Assembly: GCF_001632365.1 (NCBI RefSeq)
Contig: NW_024468512.1
Coordinates: forward strand, 1,348,661-1,412,660
Length of the DNA stretch: 64,000 bases
Reading direction: 5' to 3'
Source of the DNA: Laetiporus sulphureus 93-53
Taxonomy: Eukaryota > Basidiomycota > Agaricomycetes > Polyporales > Laetiporaceae
Made by a program: the position numbers and the translations under genes. Under the pieces are notes generated by a model that was given only the letters and a program-made list of their open reading frames with translations, was not told the origin of the DNA and made no database searches. This document shows positions 22,857-34,542 of this stretch, in pieces (position 1 is the first letter of the stretch; each line of letters begins with the position of its first letter).

Positions 22857-25800
22857 ATGTCTTCTCGTGTACACCCGCACTCGCCACTGCCAGCGCCTGC
22901 CCTACACGCTGCTAATCCTTCTACTCAATCCAAGTCGCATGTCCTCGCTGGTGTTCAGGACGCGTACTGGAGCGATGACGAGGCTGTACGTGCCAGCTTC
23001 ATAAGTAGGCCGCTCTTCAGACTTACATGATACGTGGTCTCGTCATCAGGATGATGCGGAATGTCCACTCTGTCTCGAAGAGATGGACATCTCGGACCTC
23101 AACTTCAAGCCGTGCCCTTGTGGGTACCAGGTGAGACTACCCGGTTCTCGGTGTCGAGGCGCTCAGCATACTCATTGCTTCTTAGATCTGTCGTTTCTGC
23201 TGGCACCACATCAAGGAGAACCTCAATGGACGGTGCCCAGCTTGCAGGCGAGTGTATACCGATGAGGCCGTCCAATTCAAGCCCATCAATAAGGAAGAGT
23301 GAGTTTATTGTCCTTGTTTCCTACTCGTTTCCTTCACATAAGCACAACTAACGCGCATATACCATGCATCAATCAGCCACAAGCGCTTGACGCAACAGAA
23401 AAAGCAGAGAGAGCGTGAACGTAAAGAGCTTGATGCTCTGGGCAGGCGTCATCTGGCAAATGTCCGGGTCGTGCAGCGCAACGTGGTGTACGTGGTGGGA
23501 ATGGGACCTCGTTATGCTAAGGAAGAGGTGCGTGACCTGATCAAAGTTGATCCTAAGCTAGAACTGACGTCCGCTGTAGTTGATCCCCACTCTGCGCTCA
23601 AGCGAATATTTTGGCCAGTATGGGAAGATATCCAAGATCGTCATCGTCAAGCGTACTTCGCCCGGTGGCCGTGCTCCTGTCGTCGGGCTCTATATCACGT
23701 ATCATCGGCGTGAAGATGCTGCTCGTGCGATTGCCGCCGTTGATGGTGCGCCATCGCCTGGTGGCGGGAACGAGATTATGAGGGCCAGCTATGGTACAAC
23801 GAAGTACTGCATGGCCTTCTTGCGTGGTGCCTCGTGTCCCGACCATGGCTGTATGAATCTTCATGAGTGGGGTGATGAAAAAGATTGCTTCACAAAGGAG
23901 GACTTGACCACGCTGTTAGTATTTCTGCTGCATTCGGTGAACATGCATTTATAGATTTTTCGCAGCAAACATACAATGAAGGACACAGAGAACAGGCTAC
24001 GGACTACGACAGTCATGCGGAAAGTTGATGAGGCCGATGGTGAGTTATTCCCATAACATCATTTTGCATGGATTCTAACTGTCAACAACAGCTGGCTTGC
24101 CTCGCGGAGCTTCCTGGGGTAATAAAAGCTCGACCCATATTGCTTCCAATGCACTGCACAATCATACAAATATGTCGCAGAGTGTGACACGTCAGACAAG
24201 ACGCGGCGCTACGAGCACCAGACAACAACGGTCAGGATCAACAACAACTGGCGCAATGGAAAGCCGTACGTTAGGAAGAGATCGCAAAGCTGCTGCGACT
24301 GCGGGCAAGGCACCGTCGGTGTCGTCGTCGTCTCGCCCTGCTACGCCAGCTATCAACCGACCTGCCACCCCCAGCGCTGCCAGGGCAACGAAGCCAAAGG
24401 AGTCTGTACAGCAGCAGCAGCCTACTCGCTCACCTACAGTCTCTACTGCAGTGGTGTCTGATCGTGTATCAACCGGACGGGACGTGCCTGCTTCTCCGAT
24501 GCCCGCTCGTCAACCTGTCGCGAAGTTGCCCTCTGTATCACTAGGTATCCCCGTCGTCCCTCCTGGATTGCCGCCACCTCCAGGCCTCCCTGCACCGTCC
24601 CGCACCACATCGGCTGTATCATCACCGGCCCTGATTTCTATGCAACCTGTACCATCCTCATCGTATCAGATGTCCACGCAAGCACAGGCGCTAATGGAGG
24701 ACATCAAAGCGCGACGCGAGATGCCCGCCTCTTCTACTGAACGGAGTCCGTTCCCCGATTTCGATCGTATGCTGCAGACACTTAGCGGAGACGATGGTTC
24801 GTATGGTGGTTTCAGCTTCAATCTGGATCCGGCTCTGGCAGGTGAGAACGTGGATGCGACACTCCCCCTACCGGAGCTGGAGGCGGGCCCTCATACGCCT
24901 TTCAATGGTACGTTCTTGGATCCGTTCCCGGCCCTCAGACATGGCGCACCTGCAAGCCCTCTCATGCCGCCGCCTGGTCTGTCCCATCCTCCTCGCTCAA
25001 CGTTTGATCTTACACTGCGGCAACCCCTCGAGAGGCAGTCCACCGGCAGCTCTGGCTACACTGGCTCGTTCAACCCGTTTGCTGCGGAGGCAATCGAGGA
25101 AGCGCCCTCTCGGCGCTACTCGCCTTTGGAGGAAGAACGTCAAGTTTCCCGGTTTGGCTTCGCTCGTGGTCGACAGGGTTCATCTTCCTCTTCGCTGCAT
25201 CCTGCTTCACCTTTGACAAACGTGGACAACTCCTCGCACATGTCTTTCTATCCTTCATCTGAACTGGCGTCTCCTGCGAGAGGAACGGCGCCTCATTGGC
25301 CATTCCAGAGCCGCCACGAGTACAGCCAGAGGACCTCCGCCATGAGTTCACCCTTGGCTCAGCACGCGCAAGCCGCTCACGTCCAGCAGCAGCCTCCACC
25401 TTCTGGCCCATTCCAGCCCTTTGAAACCGGTGTTAGTGAAGCCCAGTTGTGGGAGCTCATCAGCTCCAGTCGAGAGCGTGCCTGTCAGTCGCAGAACGGA
25501 CCGTCTGGTAGGGTTCTTCTACTTGCGTGATGCTCATCATGTTGTTGACTCCTCGTTTGTTCATCTTTGTACCTTCTTGGATTTGTATGATATCGTACAA
25601 CATGGACCATGGCCATCTCTATATCCAGATCAATCTCAGTACAACACGACTCCTAATCAGCCCTTCAATGATCCTGCCATCATGTCTGCCAGAATGGCTT
25701 CTCCGGTTTCTCAGCAAGCGACGCCAGATGGTGGATTTTCGTATTCGCCTTCGATAGAAAGCATTCCATCGCAGCAGGTGGCGTTTGGCCCTCCTCCCGG

Positions 25801-27732
25801 ATTGTCCTTTGGTGATGGCCCTGCGGCAAGTATCCCTGGCTCGATCGGTCATCATGCCTACGGGACTGCAAGTGCGTCGGCCTCCGCGTTGGAAGCGTCC
25901 AAGACGAGCGGATCAATGAATGGTGAGTCACCTCGTTGTGTCTATCAGGGGAGGGAGTCCCAGGTCAGCGTACCGAGTGCCGTACTTACAGTGCGGAATC
26001 TGTCATTTCGGCCTTGATTCATGACAATGCCTCATGGCAACGGCCGGCTCCTTCCTCCATGTTTCGCCCTGCTATACATCTATCCTCGCGGTAGAGTGTG
26101 TGGTGTATGCCTCGATGCTGACATGAGTTTGTCCCCTTTCTTGCCGGTTCTCTTACTTTTCGTCCTGAAGTTTCGACGTCCCCCTCCCTTGAGCCTTCTA
26201 TTTCCGCCTCCCCCGCCTTGTCATCTTCGGACTTTCCCGCATTGTCAGCGGCTGAACCTGCCGCCCGTCGTGAACAGCCGCAATCTGGAAGTAGCGCCAA
26301 CGCTGGCTTAGCAGGCATGGACAGTGCAGCGCAGGTCAAGGCAGAGCGCAAAGCAGCGAAGGCGGCTGAACGCCAACGTATGCTCCAAGGGAAAGCAGAA
26401 GCGAAAGCAGCTGAGAAGGAGAGGATTGCAGCGCAGAAGGCAGCTGAGAAGGAGAAGGCCGCAGCGCAGAAGGCCGAGAAGGAGAGGCTGGTGCAGGAGA
26501 GAGCAGAAATCGAGAAAGTTGAGAAGGAGAAAGCGGCGCAGGAGAAGGCAGAGATGGAACGGGCAGAGAAGGAGAAGGCGGAAAAGGAGAAGGAGCGATT
26601 TGAGAAAGAGAGGGCCGAGAAGGAGCGAGCTGTTCAAGCAAAAAAGACAGCTACGTTGAAGGCGTCAAATGACAACGATGAGAAGTCGTTGAAGCAGGGT
26701 CAAAGCTCCGAGAGGACGCCTCGACGGCCCTCGAAACGTGCATCCTCTCCGATCCTTATTTCAGAGCCTGTAACGCATGAGCCCATCCTGGCTAGGATGA
26801 CTAAGAAGAACAAGCCCGTCGCGAAACCACTCAGAATCCCGAAAGAGCATTCGAGCGCGGACACTGCGTCAGCTCTTCCCTCTGCTGCCACTTCTGAGGC
26901 CGCTCCTTCGTTGGAGATGCGAGGCATCGAGAGCAGCTCGAACAACTCACGCGCCCATTCAGTTGATCGGCTGATAGCGAACCAGCACACCCGTCTGCAG
27001 AAACTCTTGCAAGACCTCGACGCGGAATTTCCCTACCTGAATGCCTCGAAGCACCCGTTTTTTGATCTGCAGAAGATCAATCCGACGTCGAAGATGCCTC
27101 TGGAATATGGCCCGCTTGTGCACGCCCTGTCCGCGCTCTCAGTCGGTGGCGGATCGTTCGCGAACAACATGCCGTCTGGTTCGATCGACCACGCGGTTTC
27201 GTCTTTCCAGCAGCTGTTGGAGACATTGACGCAAACAATCTCGGACCTTCTTCGTTTGCTCCCTCGCAAGACATGGGATGATAACTCTTCGTTCGATGGC
27301 GTGCTTCGTGACATGCTCAAGGGCGACGACTTCTCGGACGACGGAGGCGAAGACCAAAACGGGCACGCGAAGGAAGACGAGGTCGCTGCGCTTACTCTCG
27401 CTCTCGAACGCCGAGCGCGGTGGATGGAGGTGCAGCTTTCGAAGCTGGAGGAGCTCCATCGAGACATCAACACCGCTGCCGTGCGCGCGGTGCTTTCTTT
27501 CAACGACAACGGATGGGACATGCACGGTTTTCTCCCTCGTGTTGGCAACAGTCTGGCGCGCTTTGATCAGCTAGGCAAGGTCAATGAGAACGGAGTGTGG
27601 AGGATGATGACGGCGGACGAGTTGGAGAAGAAGCTGTCGGTGGCGAAGGAGGCTGCGGTTTTTTCAGAGGCGGAGTTACGGGAGTCGATGCAGCGTCTGC
27701 AGGTGCTCAAGCCCGTGCCCATGGATGTCTGA
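22857..27732 (+). CDS. NOT4: NOT4, CCR4-NOT complex RING/RRM E3 ubiquitin ligase
   Basis: Ten exons: 22857..22985, 23050..23130, 23186..23298, 23377..23527, 23580..23914, 23966..24039, 24092..25507, 25629..25922, 25964..26090, 26171..27732. Residues ~46-95 form the C4C4 RING (AECPLCLEEMDISDLNFKPC, then ICRFCWHHIKEN and GRCPACRR). An RRM follows (NVVYVVGMGP, SEYFGQYGKISKIVIVKR) and then a C3H zinc finger in YCMAFLRGASCPDHGCMNLH. The long remainder is Pro/Ser-rich, with a Lys/Glu-rich coiled coil at about 26330-26650. NOT4 ubiquitinates stalled-ribosome and Cdc17/Jhd2-type targets within CCR4-NOT. One problem: exon 9 ends in phase 2 and exon 10 needs phase 1, so the frames differ by one base across the intron at 26091-26170. 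The C-run at 26180-26184 is a likely sequencing or assembly slip. A cryptic splice variant is possible. Confidence 0.88.
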
Positions 27733-27864
27733 TGCCCAGCATCGTGGTCGTCTAGCTCTTTAAATGGCTTATGGCAGATACAGACGTGACGCATCGATAT
27801 ATATCGAATGCGTGTGCAAATTTCTATGCAATTCGGAGACATGAGCAAGCCGAGACTGTCCGGC

Positions 27865-28410
27865 CTATGACCTATATTTCTTTCCTTTCCTCCCTTGTTT
27901 GGCTGCAGCAATCCGCTGCTCCTGCTGCTTCCCCACAACGGCAACGGCGCGGAACGAAGCGACCACTTCTTCGAAGGAGGCCGACACACCGCGTGCTGCA
28001 GCGTCATCTTCCATCGCATCGCGTGTGAGATGGAGGATCTGTTGAGAGCTTGCCGAAGGTGATGGTCTATGAGGTGAATCCCGGCGAGGGCCGTCAAGGC
28101 GCAATTGTGAAATGTTCTCTTCCGCAAAAGGCCAATGCTCAGACAGGTATGAAGAGTCCACTACGTCATCGGTGTTCGGGGGACGCTGGAAGCCTTGCGG
28201 TATAATTTCCTCCAGTAGTGTCCACCGCCCGTGTATGCTTTGCTGAGGTTGCGTGTTCGCTATTTTGAGTGGTGGCTCCGTGATGGGAGGGAGGAGGAGT
28301 GTTGTCAGCCACAACATAATCATGAAGCTTGTGAGCCAGAGCCGGGATGTGCGGTTCGGTGTTGTGGTAATGAGGACAGAGTCAGTGAGTGTGCGAGAGA
28401 TCATTGCCAT
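27865..28410 (-). CDS. Small membrane-anchored protein of unknown function
   Basis: This is a single open exon of 181 codons on the minus strand. Residues ~22-42 form a hydrophobic segment (SRLWLTSFMIMLWLTTLLLP) close to the N-terminus, suggesting a signal anchor. The remainder is hydrophilic and ends in a very basic tail (AAKQGRKGKKYRS), preceded by a helical, Ala/Glu-rich stretch (SFEEVVASFRAVAVVGKQQ). The composition and the lack of stops support a real gene, but no family is recognised. It converges with NOT4 (130 bp between ends) and is divergent from RAD18. It could be a small mitochondrial or ER membrane factor; this is inference. Confidence 0.6.
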   Translation of the reverse strand: MAMISRTLTDSVLITTTPNRTSRLWLTSFMIMLWLTTLLLPPITEPPLKIANTQPQQSIHGRWTLLEEIIPQGFQRPPNTDDVVDSSYLSEHWPFAEENISQLRLDGPRRDSPHRPSPSASSQQILHLTRDAMEDDAAARGVSASFEEVVASFRAVAVVGKQQEQRIAAAKQGRKGKKYRS

Positions 28411-28702
28411 GGATGAACGAGATATATCAGAGACGAGAGAACGATATTGCCAAAGAAGATGATGATGAAGGAGAGGTATGGTGATCCGAGTCTCGAACGT
28501 TAAGCGCCCCGGACGCGGATGACAATCATCACGTGCGAAATGAGACGCGATCCGTCACGCTCTGTCACGCGACGCGACCGCTCAGTGCAATTCAGCGAAC
28601 ATGATTAATGCTCTCTCTGCCACCCCTTTCGACACAATATTTCTCTCTTTCTTATCTATCCTGCGGACTGCTTTTCCTGTGTGTCTTGGCCTCTGATATA
28701 AT

Positions 28703-30450
28703 ATGGCGAAGACGGAGCTGCAGGTGTTGCTGGAGAACGTTCCAGATCCTACCGACTTTCCCTCTGCAGACGTTGCGCCCGGCCTGCGCGAGCTGGACGA
28801 GGCACTCGTGTGCGACGTCTGCCGGGAGTTCTATAGCGGACCCATGATATTGGAATGCGGGCATTCGTTCTGCTCTTATGTACGCCCGGCTCAGGAGGTG
28901 ATTCCTTAGGGTGGTTCTGATTGAAAGCCGTCCCTCAGTGCCTCAGACGCGCATTTTCCGACAGGCAGGAGTGTCCGAAATGTAGGGCTCCTGCGAATGA
29001 GATGAGGATGAAGAAAAACGTCGAGCTTGAGAGCGTCGTGAGTATATGGAAGTCGGCTGCGAGGTGGGTGGGTGTGGCTTATCCCGCGTTTGTGTGACAC
29101 TAGTCATCAGTTCCCCCCTATTCAGAGAGTGCATCCTGGATCTGTTGAAGCGCAACCAGGAGCTTCTCATCAGACTTGATGAGCCCGCGGCCAGTGGTAC
29201 GGACGGCGTCGCAGAGGGACCACCGCAGAAACGGCAGAGAGTGGACACTGAGGGCTCGGACGACGAAGTGCAGTTTGTCAGCAGTCCCTTGAAACAGCCC
29301 AGTATCCCGAGTAAGGTCAAGGGTGGGTGGACAAAAAGCATATATGGCGATGGACAATTATTGACTTTGAATGCTAGTCAGGCCACGGAACGGGCATGGT
29401 AGACGGCCTTCCGGTAGTAGTAATTCCAGCAGTCCCGGAGCTCCCTCTTCTGCTGATGGAACAAATGGTACGCCTTTAGCGAATGCAGATCGATATTCCT
29501 TCATATTCATCATGTCAACAGGCCTTGTGAATTGTCCTCTCTGCCAGAAACAAGTTCCGTTGGAATGCATCAATCCGCACATTGACAGTGGTTGTCAGCG
29601 GTTCATCGGACCTGGAGCTTCGAGCTCCGCTGCAGCCTCGACACAACCAGGGCCGAAGGGTAAGCAGAAGAGGGAGTGGTCGAAGCTGTTAGACGGGGGA
29701 AACAGTGTTGGCCAGGGCAGTGGTGTGGCGCGGAAGGCGAAGGAAAAAGGAAAGGAAAGGGAGCGGTGCGTGCGACAACTATAATTGTACCAATGTACAT
29801 GCTGACCGTTGCGAGATGTGTTCTGACTGCAGAGCAGGGTCGATGACGCCGGATCCTGAATACCTCCCAAAGGAACCCTATGACATTATCAAGCTGTCAC
29901 GGCTGAAGGAGCTACTCCAGGAGCATGGCCTTTCGACGCATGACGAACGGAATGTGCTCGTTAGTAGGCATAAGCAGTGCGTCTTTCTTCTATTATGCTC
30001 CTGCTACCACTCGCTGCAGCTCCTCGCCATGTGGCTTCCGACCGCTAGATGGGTGATGTTGTACAACGCGAATATCGATTGCAAGCGTGAGGAGCGCAGG
30101 TCGATCGGGCAGCTCAGACAAGACATGAAAAGATGGGAAGAGGAACACAAGCCGTCAAATAATAACATTGTAGACACAAAGCAGTATGAGGTAAGGAGAC
30201 TTGACATTCCGATGCGTATGAGTGAGCGGACTGAGTTCTTGTCCTGCAGAGGCAGCAAGACCCGCAGTTCAAGAAATTGATAGCACAGGTCAAGAGTACA
30301 GGCCCAGCGAAGCCTGTCGAAAGCTCCCAGCCACAGAATATTCATCAGTCCAACACTGTTAATGGAGAGCTCCCGGATGGACAGCAGACTAAGCAGGAAC
30401 CTGAAGAGCCAGACCTTATTCAACGTAGTCAGACTGAAGTTATGTGGTAG
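28703..30450 (+). CDS. RAD18: RAD18, postreplication-repair E3 ubiquitin ligase
   Basis: Eight exons (28703..28879, 28939..29063, 29126..29310, 29378..29467, 29522..29765, 29833..29976, 30049..30190, 30250..30450) join to 435 aa, the normal family length. The C3HC4 RING spans residues ~37-77 (CDVCREFYSG, ECGHSFCSYC, ECPKCRAP). The UBZ4 zinc finger is NCPLCQKQVPLECINPHIDS plus GC. The SAP domain runs from YDIIKLSRLKELLQEHG to WVMLYNANIDC. Together these are diagnostic of RAD18, which with RAD6 mono-ubiquitinates PCNA at stalled forks to open translesion synthesis. The acidic segment TEGSDDEVQFV sits between RING and UBZ. All junctions keep conserved residues, so the model is secure. The ~130 bp upstream contain several ACGCGA/GACGCG words resembling MluI cell-cycle boxes; their use is not shown. 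Confidence 0.95.
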
Positions 30451-30945
30451 AGCCCTCAGATGCGGCACACTGACGTTTGTTGGATTGTGGCTGATCTAAT
30501 ATGAATTTTGCTGGGTGTATCATACGTAGTTGGTTATTAGGTAGTGATATTTACCTGCTAGTACTGGCGTAGGGAATGTCCAGCGTGTCGCATCCTTACA
30601 TTTCTTTCTTAAACTTTTGGATTTGGTAGCAAAAAAGAATCACTTAAGCAACAAATATCGGGTTAACGTCTGTTAACTTGCGAGTGTACATGTGACACTA
30701 AGGCCACCGACTTGCTCAGAAAGGCAGCTGAGATGCCCCATTAGGCAAGTGACGTCAGAAATCTGCACTCTCCGAACGTCTCCATGCCATGGCCATGCGA
30801 CTGGTTTGGTGATTACATCATCCCTCACCCCATCATATAAACCATCGAGTTCACCAGTCCAACAGTACATCAATTCACGACCCACTAAGTCCCTAAGCTT
30901 GCTACTACCTACTACCACCAAGCTAAACCTGTTCACGACCACGTC
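30451..30945 (+). other. Intergenic region with the promoter of the 158-aa gene
   Basis: Contains the RAD18 3' flank and a TATA-bearing promoter (annotated separately). No gene is seen. Confidence 0.55.
30835..30841 (+). promoter_or_regulatory. TATA box
   Basis: ATATAAA lies 105 bp upstream of the ATG at 30946, in a pyrimidine- and CA-rich leader typical of strongly expressed fungal genes. Confidence 0.6.
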
Positions 30946-31552
30946 ATGGCTCTCAATGACAAGGACATGGCCCTAGGCGGGAACAAGGGCATTGACCTCT
31001 ACCCCGGTGTGGCCAACCCAACCGCGTCCTCGACGCACTCAGACCCTCTCGCGTCCAACTTTGTTAGTAGTCCGCTTGGAGACGGTGCACTTCAGTCGCT
31101 AACACGGTTGTGATCTAGGTGACTGAACGACGACAGATGCCACTGGTGCTGGCGAGGGCCCTGGCTTCAGCGGCGGGCGCGAGGCCAGGCGGAACTTCAG
31201 CAAGACCGCCGGTGTCGTTGAGGGCCGCCCTGGCATTATCGAGTCGGCGAACATCGATCCGCTGAACGAGAACTCTAACAAAGGTGCATATCTCGTCATG
31301 ATTATGCTGAGCCCGCATTTTTGACTGCTGACTGGTGTCGGAGAAGACGACGGCTGGGCGAATGCCTCTGGCACAGGTGCCGACGCAGGCGGCTGGAGCT
31401 CCACAGCGTCAGACGCTGTGGATACCACGTCGTCGTATGCGGCGAGTGCGGCGACCGTCGCTGCTGGTACTACGAAGATGGCCTATGGACATGTGGTGGG
31501 CGACGAGGCGACAAAGCAGGCGGGCAAGGAGCAGGTCTGGGGCAAGCAATAG
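30946..31552 (+). CDS. Small hydrophilic protein of unknown function
   Basis: Three exons (30946..31066, 31137..31283, 31344..31552) join in frame to 158 aa. The protein is polar and Gly/Ala/Ser/Thr-rich, without a signal peptide or membrane segment. Recognisable blocks are NKGIDLYPGVANPTASSTHS, GGREARRNFSKTAGVVEGRP and AYGHVVGDEATKQAGKEQVW. The composition resembles LEA-like or stress-associated proteins, and the TATA-containing promoter fits regulated, strong expression. That parallel is by composition only; no homologous family is named. The first intron is placed so that NFV joins NATGAGEGPGF; a few bases either way are possible. Confidence 0.7.
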
Positions 31553-31821
31553 ACGACGTGGTAAAACCTGCATGACTGCTGCAACGATACATCGCAATTT
31601 AAAGACGAACTTTGATTGATATGTAAAAGTCCTTGCTCTGATTGAGGGGCAATCAAACTCTGATGAAAATCTCGTTAGTGAGACAGGATGCATCCAACAC
31701 TGCCTGCGTCCGTTCTGCCTTTACAGATGTATCTCGCTTATACGCCCAAGTTGCATCGTTCGAACAGCAATTGAACATGGTATATTCGTACAATTTTCAG
31801 CTGAGGGAAGGAGATGGGGGT

Positions 31822-32596
31822 TTACCACTCCCGCCTTTCCGGGAAGTATTGCTCACGTATTTCCTTACTGACCACATGTATCGCAAAGTCACCGGCATCG
31901 ATCAACGCCCATCCGTTGTGCATGCGACGCTTGGGATTTGGAGGAAGTGGAAGCGGCGGCTGTGTGACTAAGAGCTGGTAGAACGATGAATGAGACAAGG
32001 AGAAAGAGACGTGGAGAGATCTGGGCGTACTGTCTTACGCACTGTCCGGATGACAGATTCGATGGCGCCTCTGTCCTCCGTGCCCTCTTTCACCTAATAA
32101 ATATGCACATCTAGCGAGGTAGCGGAGGTGATAAGCGTGCGGAACGCACCTGTGCGATGATGATCCAGCTCCATATTCCTCCATTAAACTCTGCCACTCC
32201 CTCGCCGGCGTACGTCCGTCCGCGCTTCCGCCGCCCCTTTACAGGAGTATCTGGCAGCGGCGGACCGTCCGCAGTCGGAATTGGCTCCCGTACAACAAGG
32301 CTGCCCGGCTCGAGGTGCGGCGAGGTGCTCAGCGCGGCGTGCAGTGCGGCGATCGGGCTGTCGCGCTGGATGGATACAGGGAGGGGAGCGATGGGGATGG
32401 TGGGGCGCTTTGGTGTTGGGCGTGGAGCGAGCTCGGATGGGTCGACGAACCAGGGGAGGGGTTGGGCAGGGGAGGGGAGAGAAGAGGAGCTGCTGGTGGA
32501 TTGGGAGGACGTTGCTGAGAAGGAGAATGCACGCCGGGAGAGATCGAAGATGAGCTGGCGTTGACAACGCCGTGAGCACGTTCTAAATGCTTGCAT
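31822..32596 (-). CDS. Mitochondrial RsfS/ATP25-N-type ribosomal silencing factor
   Basis: Three minus-strand exons (32596..32150, 32093..32039, 31967..31822) join to 215 aa. The N-terminus is Arg/Ser-rich and free of acidic residues (MQAFRTCSRRCQRQL), as expected for a mitochondrial presequence. The conserved part ends with GWALIDAGDFAIHVVSKE followed by QYFPERREW, the hallmark of the RsfS/Iojap oligomerisation domain, which binds the large ribosomal subunit protein uL14 and blocks subunit joining. In ascomycetes this domain is the N-terminal half of ATP25; here the protein ends directly after it. The junction R-TVL-TQPPLPLPPNPKRRM uses GT-AG signals at both ends. The exact role in the mitoribosome is inferred from the family. 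Confidence 0.85.
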
Positions 32597-33034
32597 GTCT
32601 GATGGATGAAGCGAGTGACAGACGGTAGAAGGTGAAAAGCGTACGAGCGGGTCAGTAAAAGCCTCTCAGACGCAGCGCGTACCTTCCGCCACCGGGGATT
32701 TTTCTTCACGTGCGTCTCGCGTGGCAATTTGATGGCGGCCTCAGGGCGCTCGTCGCGAAATTGTCTCCTCGGCTAAGCGACGCGTCTTCTCAATCACTCG
32801 ACACGACGACGAGGGTTTATGACAATATCCGCGCCCGTGCACATATAATTCAGACAGCCTGTAGTCTCTGTTCTGCGCCTGACATTTAAGCACTATTAAG
32901 GATCGCCCAGCGGGGCGGGCGGTCCGCAAAAGGCAGTCCATTATCACGAGCCTCAGATACGACATTGACTCTGCCGTGCCACTTACGCGCCCGTCCGCCA
33001 ACGTCTCTCCCACCCTCCATCATTCTCCTCCATA
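32597..33034. promoter_or_regulatory. Divergent promoter region, RsfS-like gene / SHR3
   Basis: About 440 bp between two divergent genes. No TATA box is evident on either side. No further element is recognised. Confidence 0.4.
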
Positions 33035-33901
33035 ATGGCGGGCCTCCGCATGAGCGTCGTCGTGAGCGCGACTGCGTTCCTTCTAGGTACGTCCGCTCGC
33101 GAGTGCGAACAGCACCCCCGAGCGCAGCGCATAAATATACCATTCGGCGAATCCTGAGCGGATGCTGACACGCAATGGCACGGCAGGCATCCTCTTCACG
33201 CATTGGATCGCGGATTCGCTCACGCTGTGGCAGTCGCCCGAGACGCAGACGGACCAGCGCCTCTGGACCGCGGCCGCGTACTACTCTGTGTTGTCGCGCA
33301 TGCAGCCGCAGCTGGCCTACGTCTCGCCTGCGGTTGCACTCGTAGGCGGCTTGACGATCCTCTGGAGTTTCAGGGACGGGCGCGCGGGGAATTTGATGTT
33401 TGATGGAGGCAGCATCTGTGCGTGGGTCCGTTCTGCTCTTCACTGCTGGGATGCTTATGGCATCCTACAGTTTTGTATGGCACGGCCATATACATATACA
33501 TCCAGACCGTACTACCCAGTACGTATCCCTCCACCTCGTGACATGTTTCAAAGCATAATGAAAACTCTACACACCCAGACATCTCTGCCAACTTCTCCTC
33601 GCTCCCCCTCCCCTTCCCAAATCACTCCTCCCCAATATTATCCAGCCCGCCCGCAGACCTCCCGCCCTTTCCCGCAAGCCTGCGCACGGCCATTCTTGAG
33701 CTCGCCTCGTCTCACCTCATCTGCAGCGTCGTCCTCACGGGCGTGCTCACCCTGCAGGCCGGCCGCTGGTGGGCTGAGCAGGCGGACACCGACGAAAATG
33801 ACGCGGTGATGGGCGAGGACGGGGACGCGGACGAGAAGGAGCGCGCGAAGGGCGGACGGAGAGAGGAGACGCCTGTGGTGGAGACGAAGAAAACGCAGTG
33901 A
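33035..33901 (+). CDS. SHR3: SHR3, ER packaging chaperone for amino-acid permeases
   Basis: Four exons (33035..33086, 33187..33417, 33471..33522, 33646..33901) join to 196 aa. Four hydrophobic segments follow the family plan: SATAFLLGILFTHWIAD, YVSPAVALVGGLTILWSF, FLYGTAIYIYIQTVLP and HLICSVVLTGVLTLQAGRWW. A hydrophilic acidic cytosolic tail (DTDENDAVMGEDGDADEKE) closes the protein. FTHWIADSLTLW and the QAGRWW motif are typical of SHR3. In yeast SHR3 keeps amino-acid permeases folded in the ER before COPII export. The length is close to the usual 200-230 aa. The second and third introns are placed by frame and by the conserved membrane segments. Confidence 0.87.
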
Positions 33902-34542
33902 TGGGTGCATGTGTACTGGAATGTTATTGGGTGAGCGATGGTACGGGTACTTTTCTGCTGTGACGAAATGCTTCATATCCGTTCTTCACTGTGTGGTAGC
34001 CGCTTTCTGCGACGTGCATATACAAGTACAATGTAGCACTAATGAATAATGATGATTTTACTGTTGGCATACCCTCTTACCTTCGGATACTTGCTCATGA
34101 TCTCGACGAGTTTGAATCACGTCTACCTTGTGTCTCATCGGCGCCCTCTCCAGAATCTTCACCATCGATCACACCAACACGACTGGAATGCAACATAGGA
34201 AGTATATCCCCAGAAAATGTGGGAGGCAATGAGCCAAAGGGCAGCCTGCGACCGTGTGACATACGCGTCTGTCACACTCGACATCGAGGCGCCCGAGCGG
34301 GCGCATGATCACGCACCGTGACGCACGAGCGATATCACTGAGACTATCAAATCTATCACGTTTAAGCATGTTGACTCGACAACCCCAAATGACGTGATAG
34401 TGACTGCAACTGCTAATGGTCATGCACGATTCGTATGTGTTCTGTGCCTCATATTTGCTACAAACGAGCTAATCTCAACCTTATCGAGTGTGGAAAATAT
34501 CACATCGGGAGCTACTAATGGTGACGAACGAGCCTTGTCTGC
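33902..34542. other. Intergenic stretch
   Basis: No gene supported; short open frames on both strands carry no motif. Confidence 0.5.

Noticed and set aside
24794..25216. 140-codon frame inside NOT4
   Set aside because: Different frame of the large NOT4 exon 7, basic and without motif.
26324..26659. Arg-rich plus-strand frame and two Leu/Ser-rich minus-strand frames
   Set aside because: They are out-of-frame readings of the Lys/Glu-rich coiled coil of NOT4.
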